Positions 11,778 through 25,705 of a stretch of 64,000 bases of DNA are shown piece after piece (the first letter of the stretch is position 1; every line of letters starts with the position of its first letter). Below the pieces are notes generated by a model, which saw only the letters and a program-made list of their open reading frames with translations, had not been told where the DNA came from and did not search any database. The DNA comes from Spongospora subterranea f. sp. subterranea. Its lineage: Eukaryota > Endomyxa: Phytomyxea > Phytomyxea > Plasmodiophorida. The translations under genes were made by a program, and so were the position numbers. Location of the stretch: NCBI GenBank assembly GCA_049724395.1, contig JAUGWO010000065.1:1-64000 (forward strand), written 5' to 3'.

Positions 11778-14082
11778 ATGTCGCGCATCACTCAATTCGC
11801 TGCTGACACACAGCTCCCGATCGTGGTTTTGGATGTCGGACAGCACTTCAAGGCGCTGACGGATAAGGAACGACGCTATGCCCATCATTTGAGTCGTGCC
11901 TCGTGGCATGGAACAAGGTACGTCGTTGACACAAGCTTTCGCCCTGCCTAAGAGCCCTGTTAGAATTATTGCCGCACAATTATCGCATGATTCCCCAATA
12001 CTTTACTCGATGCTACTATCTGTTTTTAAACTGCCCAACGGAAATTTATGTGATTTTACCAAGTTGAAATCCTCCAGTGCAGTACAAGACTCAGAATTTA
12101 CACATTTTCTGGAATACGCTGTTCAAGTACTATCAAATATCGGGAATTTCAAAAGTTTTGGAGACACGAAGTTCATTCCTAGATTGCCTCAGTCTAGTTT
12201 TGAGAAGGTATTCAATTATCATTGCGTTTACAATTCCTAACCGTCTGACAATCCCCCGTAGATCGTTAAAGCATCGAACTCTGAGATTGCTGTTCAGCTC
12301 TTCAACAAATTGAAATTTACCATTTACAGGTCAGAACCAGAATCGGTTTGCCACCTTGGGTTCCCTGCTCCTGATGACCATGTTTCCGGTATGTTTGCCC
12401 TTGAAGTGTTTTTACAAGCTCTGTTATTTTTTACCCAAACTATGGCGTGATTTTTATGTGCTCTCTTGGTCATAGGCTTTTACTCAGACAATGTCTCCAA
12501 ATCCGACGTTGAGGCGGTGCAGAAAGTGCTAGATACAAATGGCATATCTGCACTGAATACTCGTCTGTTCAAATCAAAAACTAAGGAAAATACGTTTGAA
12601 TTACGCGTTGCGTCTGCGCAGCGATCCCCTGATGAGCTCGTACAAGGAAATGGAATAACGGTTAATGTTGTCTATGGCGATTTTGCGAGCGAAATGGAGA
12701 AGATAGTACGAGAGATGGAAGCGGCCGCTGAATTCACTGCTAATGACACCCAGCTGGCTATGTGTAAATCATACGTCGCCTCTTTCAGATCAGGTGACAT
12801 CGAAGATCATCGCCAAGCGCAAATACATTGGGTCAAGGATAAAGGACCCGTGGTAGAGTCTAATATTGGGTTCATCGAGACGTACAGGGATCCAGCTGGA
12901 ATCAGGGCCGAATGGGAAGGGTTCGTTGCTGTCGTTAACAAAGAGATGACAAAAAAATTCAGCGTACTTGTTGAAAATGCTGAAAGCTTTATCCGATTAC
13001 TGCCTTGGCCAAGTGACTTCGAAAAGGATTCCTTCCTTTGTCCTGATTTCACGTCGCTTGAAGTCGTGTCGTTTTGCACCGGTGGTTTGCCAGGTAAACA
13101 AGCATGTCTCATTGCATCAACTTCGTTCTTACTTATTCCGTTCCTCTTTAAAGCGGGAATCAATATTCCAAACTACGATGACATCCGGCAAACTGTCGGG
13201 TTCAAGAACGTGTCATTAGGAAATGTGTTGAATGCTCATAGCCCAAATGAGAAGGTATATTTTCTATCTCCTTCGGATACAGAACTATTCACGAGGTATC
13301 GCGGCCCAGCTTTTGAAGTTCAAGTAGGTCTTCATGAACTGCTTGGTCATGGGTCAGGAAAACTTCTAGCCGAGGAGCCTGCTGGGGTTTTCAACTTCGA
13401 CCGTAAAAACATGCCACGCTCCCCGATCGATAACAGTGCTGTATCATCATGGTACAAGCCTGGCCAAACATGGAACAGCGTTTTCCAAGGTGTCTCCTGC
13501 AGCTATGAGGAATGCCGGGCTGAATCTGTGGCTATGCATCTCATGACCAATAAGAAAGTCCTGTCAATATTCGGTCACGAGGGCGCCGAAGCTGACGATA
13601 TTCTCTACGTTGGGTTCCTGTCGATGAGCAAAGCCGGCCTAACCGCCTTGGAGTTTTATGATCCTAGAACGGATAACTGGGGCCAAGCTCATATGCAAGC
13701 CCGGTTTGCTCTGCTCAAAATATTCATAGACGCCGGTTTAACTGAACTCAAGTTTGATCCTTCGAGCAAAGAACTGCTGCTAACGGTTCATCGCGACCGA
13801 ATAATTACCCATGCTGCGCCTGCCGTTGCGAAATTCCTAATAGCGCTGCAATTCTATAAGGCGACTGCTGATGTTATTGTCGGAACCAAATTCTATAATG
13901 ATGCCACAGCAGTTAGTCCATGGTGGCACCCTATCCGAGACGTGGTCATCGAACACAAACAGCCCCGAAAATTGTTCGTTCAGTGTAATACGGTTCTGAG
14001 CGCCGACGGATCAGTATCCGTTATTGAATATCCAGCAACCCTTGAGGGAGTTATACAAAGTCATGTCGAACGCGACGTTTAA
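11778..14082 (+). CDS. DPP3: dipeptidyl peptidase III (M49 zinc metallopeptidase)
   Basis: Cytosolic M49 enzyme that removes dipeptides from the N-terminus of short peptides. Five exons fit: 11778-11917, 11964-12207, 12262-12388, 12476-13093 and 13154-14082, giving 685 residues, close to the usual length (about 700). The start MSRITQFAADTQLPIVVLDV leads into the conserved YAHHLSRASWHG. The zinc site is HELLGH in VGLHELLGHGSGK, with the second metal-binding box EECRAE in SYEECRAESV. Other conserved blocks are NIGNFKSFGDTKFIP and GINIPNYDDIRQT. The 60-bp intron 13094-13153 is in frame and free of stops, so a naive reading adds 20 residues after GGLP. The start lies just right of a possible LTR remnant. 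Confidence 0.95.
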
Positions 14083-14179
14083 TACAGTTCCTATTGTGGA
14101 TAATATATATGAACATATTTTCGCCTTCGGTATTGACCTGAGTAAGATGATTGGGTGTTCGATGATGTCCATAAAAATA

Positions 14180-14868
14180 ATGTCGTCGAGTAATCCGTGG
14201 TCGTCGGCTGTTGATCCTGGCTCGATTGATTATCTGCTGTCCAGGACGAACGATCTCGCTTTGCCTCCTGTTGAGTCTGCACCGGGCCCGCCCAATTATG
14301 ATCGTGCTGATCGCCTTCTGAAATCCATCGGCATCCGCCAGACTATCGACGACACCGCCGTCGCCCTAGAACGGCTGCGTCTTATCACTCAATACCATCA
14401 GGTAATTTAAGCGTATGGATGCAGAAACTACTGGGTGATTGCTTCAAAATAGATATTCAGTGATAAACAGCAAAAGATTATCAGAAATTTATTACATCAT
14501 TTTTCTCAAATAACTGACAACGGGAGGAAAATTCGTCTGACCTTATCGAGACCAGTTCCGTCCCAGTCGCTCCATATTCCTCATCAATATCATAGGTAGT
14601 AATTATTGGCTTTCCATTAAGATGTCTGATATTTGTATTCAGTTCAGTAGTGCATGCAGTCGGATTTATGGATTCTTCACATAAATCATGGGATCAGTAC
14701 AATCAGAATTTATATTGGGTGATGAAACATCGTCGGAAAGACATTCGAGAAGTGGGTGAAGTTTGTAAACGAATTTGTCAAGAGCTAGGTAAAGCCGATC
14801 AGTACTATGATGTTCTATCGTCAATCAGAGATCAACTGATTGATTATTCAATGGTGGTTGGCAGTTAG
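14180..14868 (+). CDS. conserved-looking protein of unknown function, three exons
   Basis: Exons 14180-14401, 14471-14595 and 14643-14868 join in phase to about 190 residues. The start is MSSSNPWSSAVDPGSIDYLL. The middle part is helical and charged (DRADRLLKSIGIRQTIDDTA, ALERLRLITQYHQ). The C-terminal part, NQNLYWVMKHRRKDIREVGE followed by VCKRICQELGKADQYYD, also predicts alpha helices. I do not recognise the family. A small helical subunit of a trafficking or cytoskeletal complex would fit but is guesswork. It starts 97 bp after the DPP3 stop on the same strand. Confidence 0.6.
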
Positions 14869-15171
14869 AATACTGCATGCTCAATGTTTTTTTTTCATCA
14901 CCGTTTGCCCTAAATAAAATCTCATAATACCAGAAAGCCCCACACTGATTTCGGCCGACGATTTCCTGTAAATATCAAGCGGGATATGGGCGCTGTTCCT
15001 GTTGAAAATATTGAACAAGGACGCTTTTCTGGAATTCGAATTAAGCTCTTGCTACACCAGAGCCATTACTGGTTAAATTCACTGTAAAGATAATCGCTCA
15101 GGATCGTTCTCGCAAAAACAGTCTGTTTGTGGCAGTGTGTGAGTGTGTAACCGCACAATATTGCCCGGGAG

Positions 15172-15438
15172 ATGGACAAAACAAGTGCAGATGGGCCAGG
15201 ACGGCTGTCTCCAGGTGACCAAGGCGCGCTGAACTCACTCAAACCGTCATCGCAGGCGGATTCCATTATGAACGATAGAGTCCCAGATGATTCCAAACCA
15301 CCTCTGCTAGATACTCATTTTCTCAGTATGTCTCCTCTGTTATTCATCATCACTATCTGGCTAAACCAACTTTGTTATCTCTCGCCAGCCCCTGAAAATA
15401 TTTATATCCCGCTGCCTCCATTGACACAACGACCATAA
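15172..15438 (+). CDS. small protein of unknown function
   Basis: An open frame starts MDKTSADGPGRLSPGDQGAL and runs to a stop at 15438. A probable 63-bp in-frame intron (donor GTATGTCT near 15328, acceptor before CCCCTGAAAATATT) would shorten the product to about 67 residues ending PENIYIPLPPLTQRP. The N-terminal half is polar and Pro/Ser-rich. No domain recognised. It ends 56 bp before the stop codon of the convergent deubiquitinase gene. Confidence 0.4.
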   Translation: MDKTSADGPGRLSPGDQGALNSLKPSSQADSIMNDRVPDDSKPPLLDTHFLSMSPLLFIITIWLNQLCYLSPAPENIYIPLPPLTQRP

Positions 15439-15494
15439 CTCTCTGATGCGACAAAACCCGTCATATATATATTCAAATAGGTAATAAAAATGTA

Positions 15495-19257
<3,763 letters not shown>

Positions 19258-19650
19258 GCAATCAGAGGTTGTTTAATTGTAACCGGAGATATCGGATTCG
19301 GATTCGGAAGATTCAATGCATAACATAATTTTGCCGAAGGCGATACGCAAACATTTGTGTTCAAGGTAAAATATCTGTGGAACCGCACCTTCTTCGGGTT
19401 GACGAAGTTCATCGAACATCGCCTGAAGATCGCAGCTGATCTTGTCTGCGCATACGACGCCATTTCCCCTCCCTTCGATGTTGTTGATAGGAGCGACCAT
19501 GTTGTTTCCTCAACAAATCACCAGCCGGCGGCGAAATGCGCCAGGTGTGAATATAGCGCGCTTGGCCAGACGTTCTGAACAGCGACAATGCTGCAGTTTC
19601 CTGGTCGCAAGAATGGAATCGAATGCTGGCACCAGGCAAGGAGCCGTAAT

Positions 19651-19671
19651 GAGAGAGAGAGAGAGAGAGAT
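19651..19671. repeat. (GA)n microsatellite
   Basis: About ten uninterrupted GA dinucleotides just upstream of the deubiquitinase gene. Confidence 0.95.
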
Positions 19672-20930
19672 AATATATAAATTCTACAGATAAAGATAAT
19701 ACAATAGAGAATGAATATGAATCGAGTCAGTTCATATAATCATCAATGTTACTGGAGTTTGCGCGTGACGTGCAGACGATACACTGTACTCCGACTGGAC
19801 CGTAACAAACTGCTGCCACGCAATCCATGGCATGAGTGCACCACAGTCAGTTGGCGCAGCCATCGACTCGGCCCCCCCGACCAACACCGTCCTCGGTCGG
19901 TCGGCCGGTCGGTCGCGCAACGGGGATGATCAAACACATCGGAAGGAGGGCGCTGAGGTGTATGGAATAATCGTGTTATGTATATGGAAATGCTGAAAAG
20001 ACATAAACTGCGAGGTTGTCGTCATTGACAACGCAAGACGTGATTATCGTTGAACGTGTTTCGAATAACATTAGGTAATATAATCAAAGTCCATTAGACT
20101 TCAATAAGAGTAGTTTATACTCCTACAAGTTTGTTCTGACGGAAACTGTTGGCGGTCTCCATGTATTCAACATGATCGCCTCCCGTGAGCCATGAAGTGA
20201 TAGCTTCAGGACGACCATTCAGTTTTGAGCAACGCATTGAGCTTCGCGCGTGTTTCCGAGGACCGGGCCTCGAAAGCGGGGTGGGCACACGATATAAATC
20301 CAGAGACACTAGAGATTTATCCTTCGTAGATTAAAAGTTCCTGACGTTGAAGAAGAGTTCTACTTTTTCCTTGAGTAAGGCCTGACTGGCTTAAAAGCTC
20401 AAGAAGATTTTTGGAACGTCTAAAGCAACTAATAAATTTAATTCTCAGGAACTTACTACTTGAGTGGGCGGTTTGTGAGAAGATGAACTGCTTGCGTGTC
20501 TTAGTTAGCTGTGAGTCGTAAAATGGTGAAATAATCGGTAAAAGTGTCTCTGTTGTTGCAAAAGGGTGTTGTAAACGGTAGCCTGCATCGTAGAAGTCGA
20601 ACGTCAGCAGTCTCTAGACCAACATGCGTCTACCAGAATAGAAATGAATTCATTCCTACAAGGTATCTCTCTCACCTATCATCAGAGCCGCGAGACTGTA
20701 GATTTCCTGGATCTCCCCAGTTTTAATCTCAGCAATCGGTTGAAATTTGAAACCTTCCAGAAACCTCTTGCCATCTTCCAGTATCTCCCCCGTCATTTTA
20801 ATGATAAATTTTAGGACCGTAGGAAAAGGAGTTGTTCGTACAGATAAACTTCAAAATCTTGAACAACTGCTAAAACGAGCCCTCTCGACATGGACACACG
20901 AACAACTTTCAGTTCAAGGCAATAAACTCA
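19672..20930. other. gene-poor stretch, nothing identifiable
   Basis: Only short open frames without domain signal or matched splice sites. A small GC-rich patch with GGTCGGTCGGCCGGTCGGTC lies near 19890-19915. It may hold the promoter and 5' UTR of the deubiquitinase gene on its left side. Confidence 0.4.
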
Positions 20931-20944
20931 TTACCACATCCAGA

Positions 20945-21726
20945 CCGAACGTGTCTTTGTTGTAGATCTATTTGCGCTCCTGGAGGTTTTGTCCTGAATT
21001 CGTGTTTCTTTGTCTTGCGGATTCGGCGTCTCCTGCTTTGGAGCTCTCTGGTTTGGGCGCACAGGGCGAGCGTTTTTCTGTGCGCCTTGGCCATTTTTTG
21101 GCGAACGTCGTTTGAGTGAAGCTGGGATAGTCTTAGTAAGATCGTGCTTGGTTAATTGTAGAATAGCTTGATCCTGTTCCTTTTTGAGAGCAGCTTTACG
21201 GGAACGTTCATCCTTCTTCAGTTTTTGTCTTTAAATTGTTTATCTGCAAACTGGATCAAAGTATCTTCCAAACGGGGGTCAACGTGTTTGTTCACCATAT
21301 TCTGATGAACTGGTGACCAACCAAGTCCTGATTTTGTTGGATAATCAGGAATGGGTGCTGACGACAAAATCTAAGTAATCGAGTCTGGGTGACTTTTGTG
21401 AACTTAGTGCTGAGATCCGTCTTGAGTTTGTGTACAGTGATTTGCTCCAGAAGTAAAGTGGTTTTCAAAACTTTACTCTGGTTGACGGCCTGATCAGGAT
21501 AATCAGTTAATGTACTCTTGAAGGCGTTGTCTAGGTAGGAGATTAATGGTGTTAATTTCCCTGTTCTCGCAGCATGCTTGACCTTGCGAAGCTTCTTGTC
21601 GGTTGAAGCTATTTTGAAGGTAATAGCCGCTTGATGTTTAGCCGATTGTTGTAAAAAAATGGCAATCGGCTTGTTGTTCAGCCAGGGTGACAGCTCCAAC
21701 ATTTCTTTTGTAATGTGGGGTTGCAT
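20945..21726 (-). CDS. basic, Lys/Arg-rich protein of unknown origin, possibly retroelement ORF
   Basis: A 144-codon frame (21726-21292, start MQPHITKEMLELSPWLNNKP) contains LLRFCRQHPFLIIQQNQDLV. Further coding-like sequence in other frames downstream (VNKHVDPRLEDTLIQFADKQ, then ASLKRRSPKNGQGAQKNARP and DKETRIQDKTSR) is very basic and ends near 20945. Composition resembles a nucleic-acid-binding ORF1 of a non-LTR element, and the adjacent upstream DNA has a reverse-transcriptase-like scrap, but I cannot name the family. Frame changes imply that it is no longer intact or that it has introns I could not place. Confidence 0.35.
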
Positions 21727-21992
21727 ATCGATCGGTAAACCCTAAGAAAATGATTTTTAGGGTATTGGGGATTAGGATTATGGTATTCCGATTAAGAAAC
21801 CGGTACGTTGTAAGGAAGAATTTTGAAGAAAGAGAGACCACGATGCTCGTGCCTTCTAGTCGCATGAACTGCGGCCGCTGCCGCCCAATAAACGGTCCCA
21901 GAACTGTGGTCAACGCCCATAACTTGGCGGCGTCCGGCCGTTCGCTGCAATCGCTGGACGTATTGAGCGCGTCCGGCGTCTTGCCATTGGCT

Positions 21993-22390
21993 CCTGTCAT
22001 CAGGGACGGGTCCTCTGGAGAGATTCCCGTCTTGACGGTGAATCCGAGGTCTTTCAGCTGCCGAGCCAGTTCGTCCTGAGCGCTTTCGAAGGTTGTGATT
22101 CCTTTTTTGAAGATCGGGGTGATGAAGGCCCGTTGCCAGACGGACGGCGTGACCTGGTGGGCGTATAGTGTTCGGAACATATCGTAGAGGAGGGCGGCGG
22201 GCGGTTCTGGGACGCACCTGACACTATACGCCCATCAGGTGACGCCGTTCGTCTGGCAACGAGCCTTCATGACCCCAATCTTCATAAAAGGAATCACAAC
22301 TTTCGAAAGCGCATAGGACGGCAGCTGAAAGACCTCGGATTCACCGTCAAGACGGGAATCTCTCCAGAGGACCCGTCCCTGATGACAGGA
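21993..22390. repeat. inverted duplication of a reverse-transcriptase-like fragment
   Basis: Bases about 21993-22170 recur as an imperfect reverse complement at 22218-22390 with a spacer of about 47 bp. On the minus strand the left arm reads HQVTPSVWQRAFITPIFKKG, which resembles the P-x-x-W ... PI-x-KKG block found before the YRPI motif of LINE reverse transcriptases. The following residues do not continue the RT domain, so this is a small rearranged piece. The outer flanks of the two arms differ. Confidence 0.6.
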
Positions 22391-22471
22391 AGGTTGGGCA
22401 ATAACCGACTGAACTTTAGTAAATACTGTGTTTGGACAAATACTGACTTGCGAAAAACAGTACAAAGCGCG

Positions 22472-22716
22472 CTTCTTGGACACACGACAGGGACTTGTTT
22501 TTGATTCAGCAGTTACAACTGCAGACTAACCAAGGCAAACGAGCCCGATTATGGCTGGAAAAAAGAGGCTTGGACAGAGACGACGCCTTGGACAGAGACG
22601 ACGCGCGTCTCTGTCCAAGCCTCTTTTTTCCAGCCATAATCGGGCTCGTTTGCCTTGGTTAGTCTGCAGTTGTAACTGCTGAATCAAAAACAAGTCCCTG
22701 TCGTGTGTCCAAGAAG
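22472..22716. repeat. perfect palindrome with 111-bp arms
   Basis: Left arm 22472-22582 and right arm 22606-22716 are exact reverse complements by eye, starting CTTCTTGGACACACGACAGG and ending in GGACAGAGACG. The spacer of 23 bp repeats the end of the left arm (CTTGGACAGAGACGACGC) once more in direct orientation. The arms have no long open frame. Such a foldback would form a very stable hairpin. Confidence 0.95.
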
Positions 22717-22719
22717 CCC

Positions 22720-23100
22720 GCTTTCCATCGCGCTTCCCCTTCATCGGCATTAGCTCAATGGATGTCAAGACAAATTATGGCGCATGATTGGCATTTATCA
22801 ATATTGGCGTTTCGAGATATACCAATTCCAGAAATTATTGAAATGTCAATTAGGAACTCCGTGGTTGCCAGACGCACTCTATTCGAAAATTGGACGACAA
22901 TGGATCGAATGGCGATAACAATATCCAGTTGTTAATAATCGTAATCGATTGATAGGAATTGATTGGGGTTTTACCCACTTTCCGTACATACACTTGAGTG
23001 TATATTAATCCATACGGTATCCAGTTGTGAGAAGTACCGGTAACGTGAACGGTCCCTATAGAAGATAACGTCCCGTAATGGGTATTTGGAACCGCTTTCT
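22720..23100. other. no clear gene
   Basis: A plus frame of about 76 codons at 22705-22935 starts inside the palindrome arm and carries no recognisable domain. Nothing else stands out. Confidence 0.4.
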
Positions 23101-23109
23101 GGTTTATCT

Positions 23110-24270
23110 TTAGAATTTGACAGTTTTGATCAATGCGTTCGTCGTTGGGTAATTCGATGAGAAAGCGAGGTTCTTCTTCCAGTAATGCTGACGTCTATGA
23201 GCACTACACAAGACGTGACGACCCACTACCCATACTATCGTCAAAGTACTGTACATGGTCAGTTCAGTGAAGGTCATGACAGGTTCCCAATAGCGTGTGT
23301 TATTTCTATCGAGATCAGGAACAGGCGCGATCATGGCGCCAACATCCCCTCCCATTATGAGATTGTCGCGATAGATATCAATATTGTTGTACCGTTTTTG
23401 TGTTGGAGTCGAGACACGTTCTTTGAAACTTATCGGGGCAGGTTCAGTTCCATTTGAAACCCGACGTGTGAAAGCGAGCACGCTTCTTCGGCGCGCCCAC
23501 AATTTCCCATTGGATATTGAATACAAAACCTGAGCCAAATCTCGGTTAGAAATCGATATCAACCGAAGGATGTGGTAGACGAATACCGATCATGGGCACT
23601 TTAACAGAAGTCGTTGTATCCGCCAAGACCAGAGCCTTGCAGAAGCATATCGATCATCCTCAAAGAGTTCACGAGCACGATCGATTTGGCAATCGAAGTT
23701 GACCACCAGTCCGTCTCTCCCAACTCGATGACAATGCCAGGGATGATATGCCGATCAGCCCATTGGATGTGTTGATCGAGGGGTGTTGGAGCAGATACGG
23801 TCGTATATGGTTTCGACCGTATCTTAGTTGGCCATGTCTGGTGTCAACATGTCCCAATCGGTCGGCCACCAAAAAACGTCAACTGATTCAAGACCCCGTT
23901 ATTGAAATGGCGAATTGCTGTTTTCCCCGCCTTCTATCGTCCCCAACGGCTGAATAGGAAATGTTGGGACAGGACCAGAAGGTGCTAGATCGCACCGGTC
24001 GTTGATCGCTGGACACGCACAGAGGTGTCAAGAGCGGTCGCGTCAGAGTAAAGTGCAACGCCACGACAATGGGAAACCCCATCGCGCTGTTAGAACTTTG
24101 ATTCCTATAGAGAATGCCTCAACAACTGTATCAAATCGATCAAAACGTACGACACTACGAGAATCCAAAAGCAAGGCGGAACAATCGCCAAATACTGGTG
24201 ATACCTTCGACACCCGAGAGATGGTCGATGTCGAAAGACCATCGGCGTGTCTGTTTCAATCGCCACGAAT
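23110..24270 (-). CDS. unidentified multi-exon gene (unresolved)
   Basis: Minus-strand pieces look coding: VFGDCSALLLDSRSVVRFDR (about 24210-24150), HIIPGIVIELGETDWWSTSI (about 23750-23690), LVLADTTTSVKVPMIGIRLP (about 23635-23577) and VGAMIAPVPDLDRNNTRYWE (about 23340-23280). They are in different frames with plausible intron ends between them, but I could not build one consistent model and recognise no domain. It might be a membrane or enzyme gene. Treat as a region to model with transcripts. Confidence 0.28.
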
Positions 24271-24280
24271 TGACGACCCA

Positions 24281-24303
24281 GTGTGTGTGTGTGTGTGTGT
24301 GTG
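24281..24303. repeat. (TG)n microsatellite at left edge of GC-rich block
   Basis: About eleven TG dinucleotides. Base composition shifts to GC-rich immediately to the right. A (CA)n run occurs at the opposite edge (33945-33964). Confidence 0.95.
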
Positions 24304-24546
24304 ATGCGGTTCCACAAATCCTGTTGTGTGTCCCCAGCCCGGCCCGATCTTCCCTGTGTTGCACAGCCCGTTCTCGTGGTCCAAACAATCGGACAGGGAG
24401 AGAGGGGGGTGTTCGTGGTGGTGTTCCTTTGGTACCGGCATAGGTGACCGGTATCACCAGGGTCTGTCGTTCTGGGGCTCCTTTTCTGGCGCCATTCCCC
24501 ATCTCGCTCTCTCCCATCCTCCTCCTCCCTCCCTACCCCCAGCATC

Positions 24547-25602
24547 ATGCCTGGGCCAGTATGTCGGTTCCCTTACACGGGCGCGTCGTGTGAGGTGACG
24601 ATCGGGATGGAATTGGGGTCGATCTACTGGGGCTATGTCATCCTGTATTCCGCCCTCACCGTGATCGTCGCCATCCCGACCCTATCGTCGGTCATCCGCC
24701 GCTGCAATCGCCAGGGGACGGTCTCGATCCCGTCCCTCGACCGCCCCGACGCCATGCTCCTCCGGGTCGCGTTCGCCCTTGTCGCCTTCCTGGTCCAGAT
24801 CCCCGACCCGCTCGGGTTCTACGCGATCCTCAGTCCGATCGTGATCGAGCTGAGCTCGGCGGTCTCCTCCCTGGTCCTCCTCTCGATCGTCATCTCCCTC
24901 ATCTTCCGCCCCATTCGCACCCTGCTCCTGCTCAGCGACCGGGGCCTGTCCCAGATTGGCGCCATCACCCGCCTGTATAGCGCCACCCAGTACGTGGCGA
25001 TCGCCGTCTGGCTGGCCCTGCCCTTGTGCCAGGTTCTGGTCGGGCCCGACCTCGCCCGCTACTTCAAGGCGATCGCCCTGCTCTGGACCCTGATCGTGGT
25101 CGTGATCGCGTACGGATCGGCCGCCCTCGCCGCCTGTCTCATCGTTCGGGCGATGTTCGATCACGACACTGGTATCCTGAGCGCGGTCACGTCCCAGACC
25201 CGTTATCGCGCCCGAAAGACCATGCGATCGGTGCTGATATCGGCCGTCGCCGTTCTCGTCGTGTTCGTCCCGATCACGCTCTACCAGGTCGTGTTGATCA
25301 TGTCCCGCCCGATCTACCCCGATCCCTCGTTCGTCCCCGATTCCTTCCTGGCCCTGATTCTCCTCAGCTCGTTCCACCTGATGAAGCTGCTGCTGGCGTC
25401 GGCCGTCTCCATCTTCGCCATGTACTCGCTAACGGCGCCCTATCGCGACTCCCGTTCCCAGATCTCGTTCAACAGCGCCGTCTTCACGATGGAGCTGCCC
25501 AAGCTGGCCAGTTCCAATCCGGAAGCCGGCTTCGACATCAACAACAACAACAAACAGGCGAAATCCCACACCTTCAAGTCGATCGATTACGATCATCGGT
25601 GA
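24547..25602 (+). CDS. seven-transmembrane protein, receptor-like
   Basis: A single 351-codon frame starting MPGPVCRFPYTGASCEV. Hydrophobic segments lie roughly at residues 25-48, 67-90, 93-120, 145-165, 172-200, 228-252 and 270-296, giving seven predicted membrane passes. The N-terminus is short and has two Cys. The cytosolic tail is polar and ends with Asn/Lys-rich NNNNKQAKSHTFKS. There is no DRY or NPxxY motif, so I only call it 7TM and cannot assign a GPCR class. It is intronless and convergent with the next gene, the stops being about 100 bp apart. Confidence 0.7.
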   Translation: MPGPVCRFPYTGASCEVTIGMELGSIYWGYVILYSALTVIVAIPTLSSVIRRCNRQGTVSIPSLDRPDAMLLRVAFALVAFLVQIPDPLGFYAILSPIVIELSSAVSSLVLLSIVISLIFRPIRTLLLLSDRGLSQIGAITRLYSATQYVAIAVWLALPLCQVLVGPDLARYFKAIALLWTLIVVVIAYGSAALAACLIVRAMFDHDTGILSAVTSQTRYRARKTMRSVLISAVAVLVVFVPITLYQVVLIMSRPIYPDPSFVPDSFLALILLSSFHLMKLLLASAVSIFAMYSLTAPYRDSRSQISFNSAVFTMELPKLASSNPEAGFDINNNNKQAKSHTFKSIDYDHR

Positions 25603-25705
25603 CGGGCGTCGCCTTGTCCAAAAACAACAACAAAAACCAATAAAACCTCAGAATCATCGCGATTCCGATCTGATTTCCACAAAAACAACAATATTCAATT
25701 TATCA

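Noticed and set aside
24682-25377. Long minus-strand frame rich in Asp/Arg/Gly opposite the 7TM gene
   Set aside because: It mirrors GC-rich codons of the plus gene, has no domain, and the plus reading has seven coherent membrane segments.
25026-25643. Plus-strand Arg/Pro-rich frame overlapping the 7TM gene
   Set aside because: Frame shadow of a GC-rich coding sequence.
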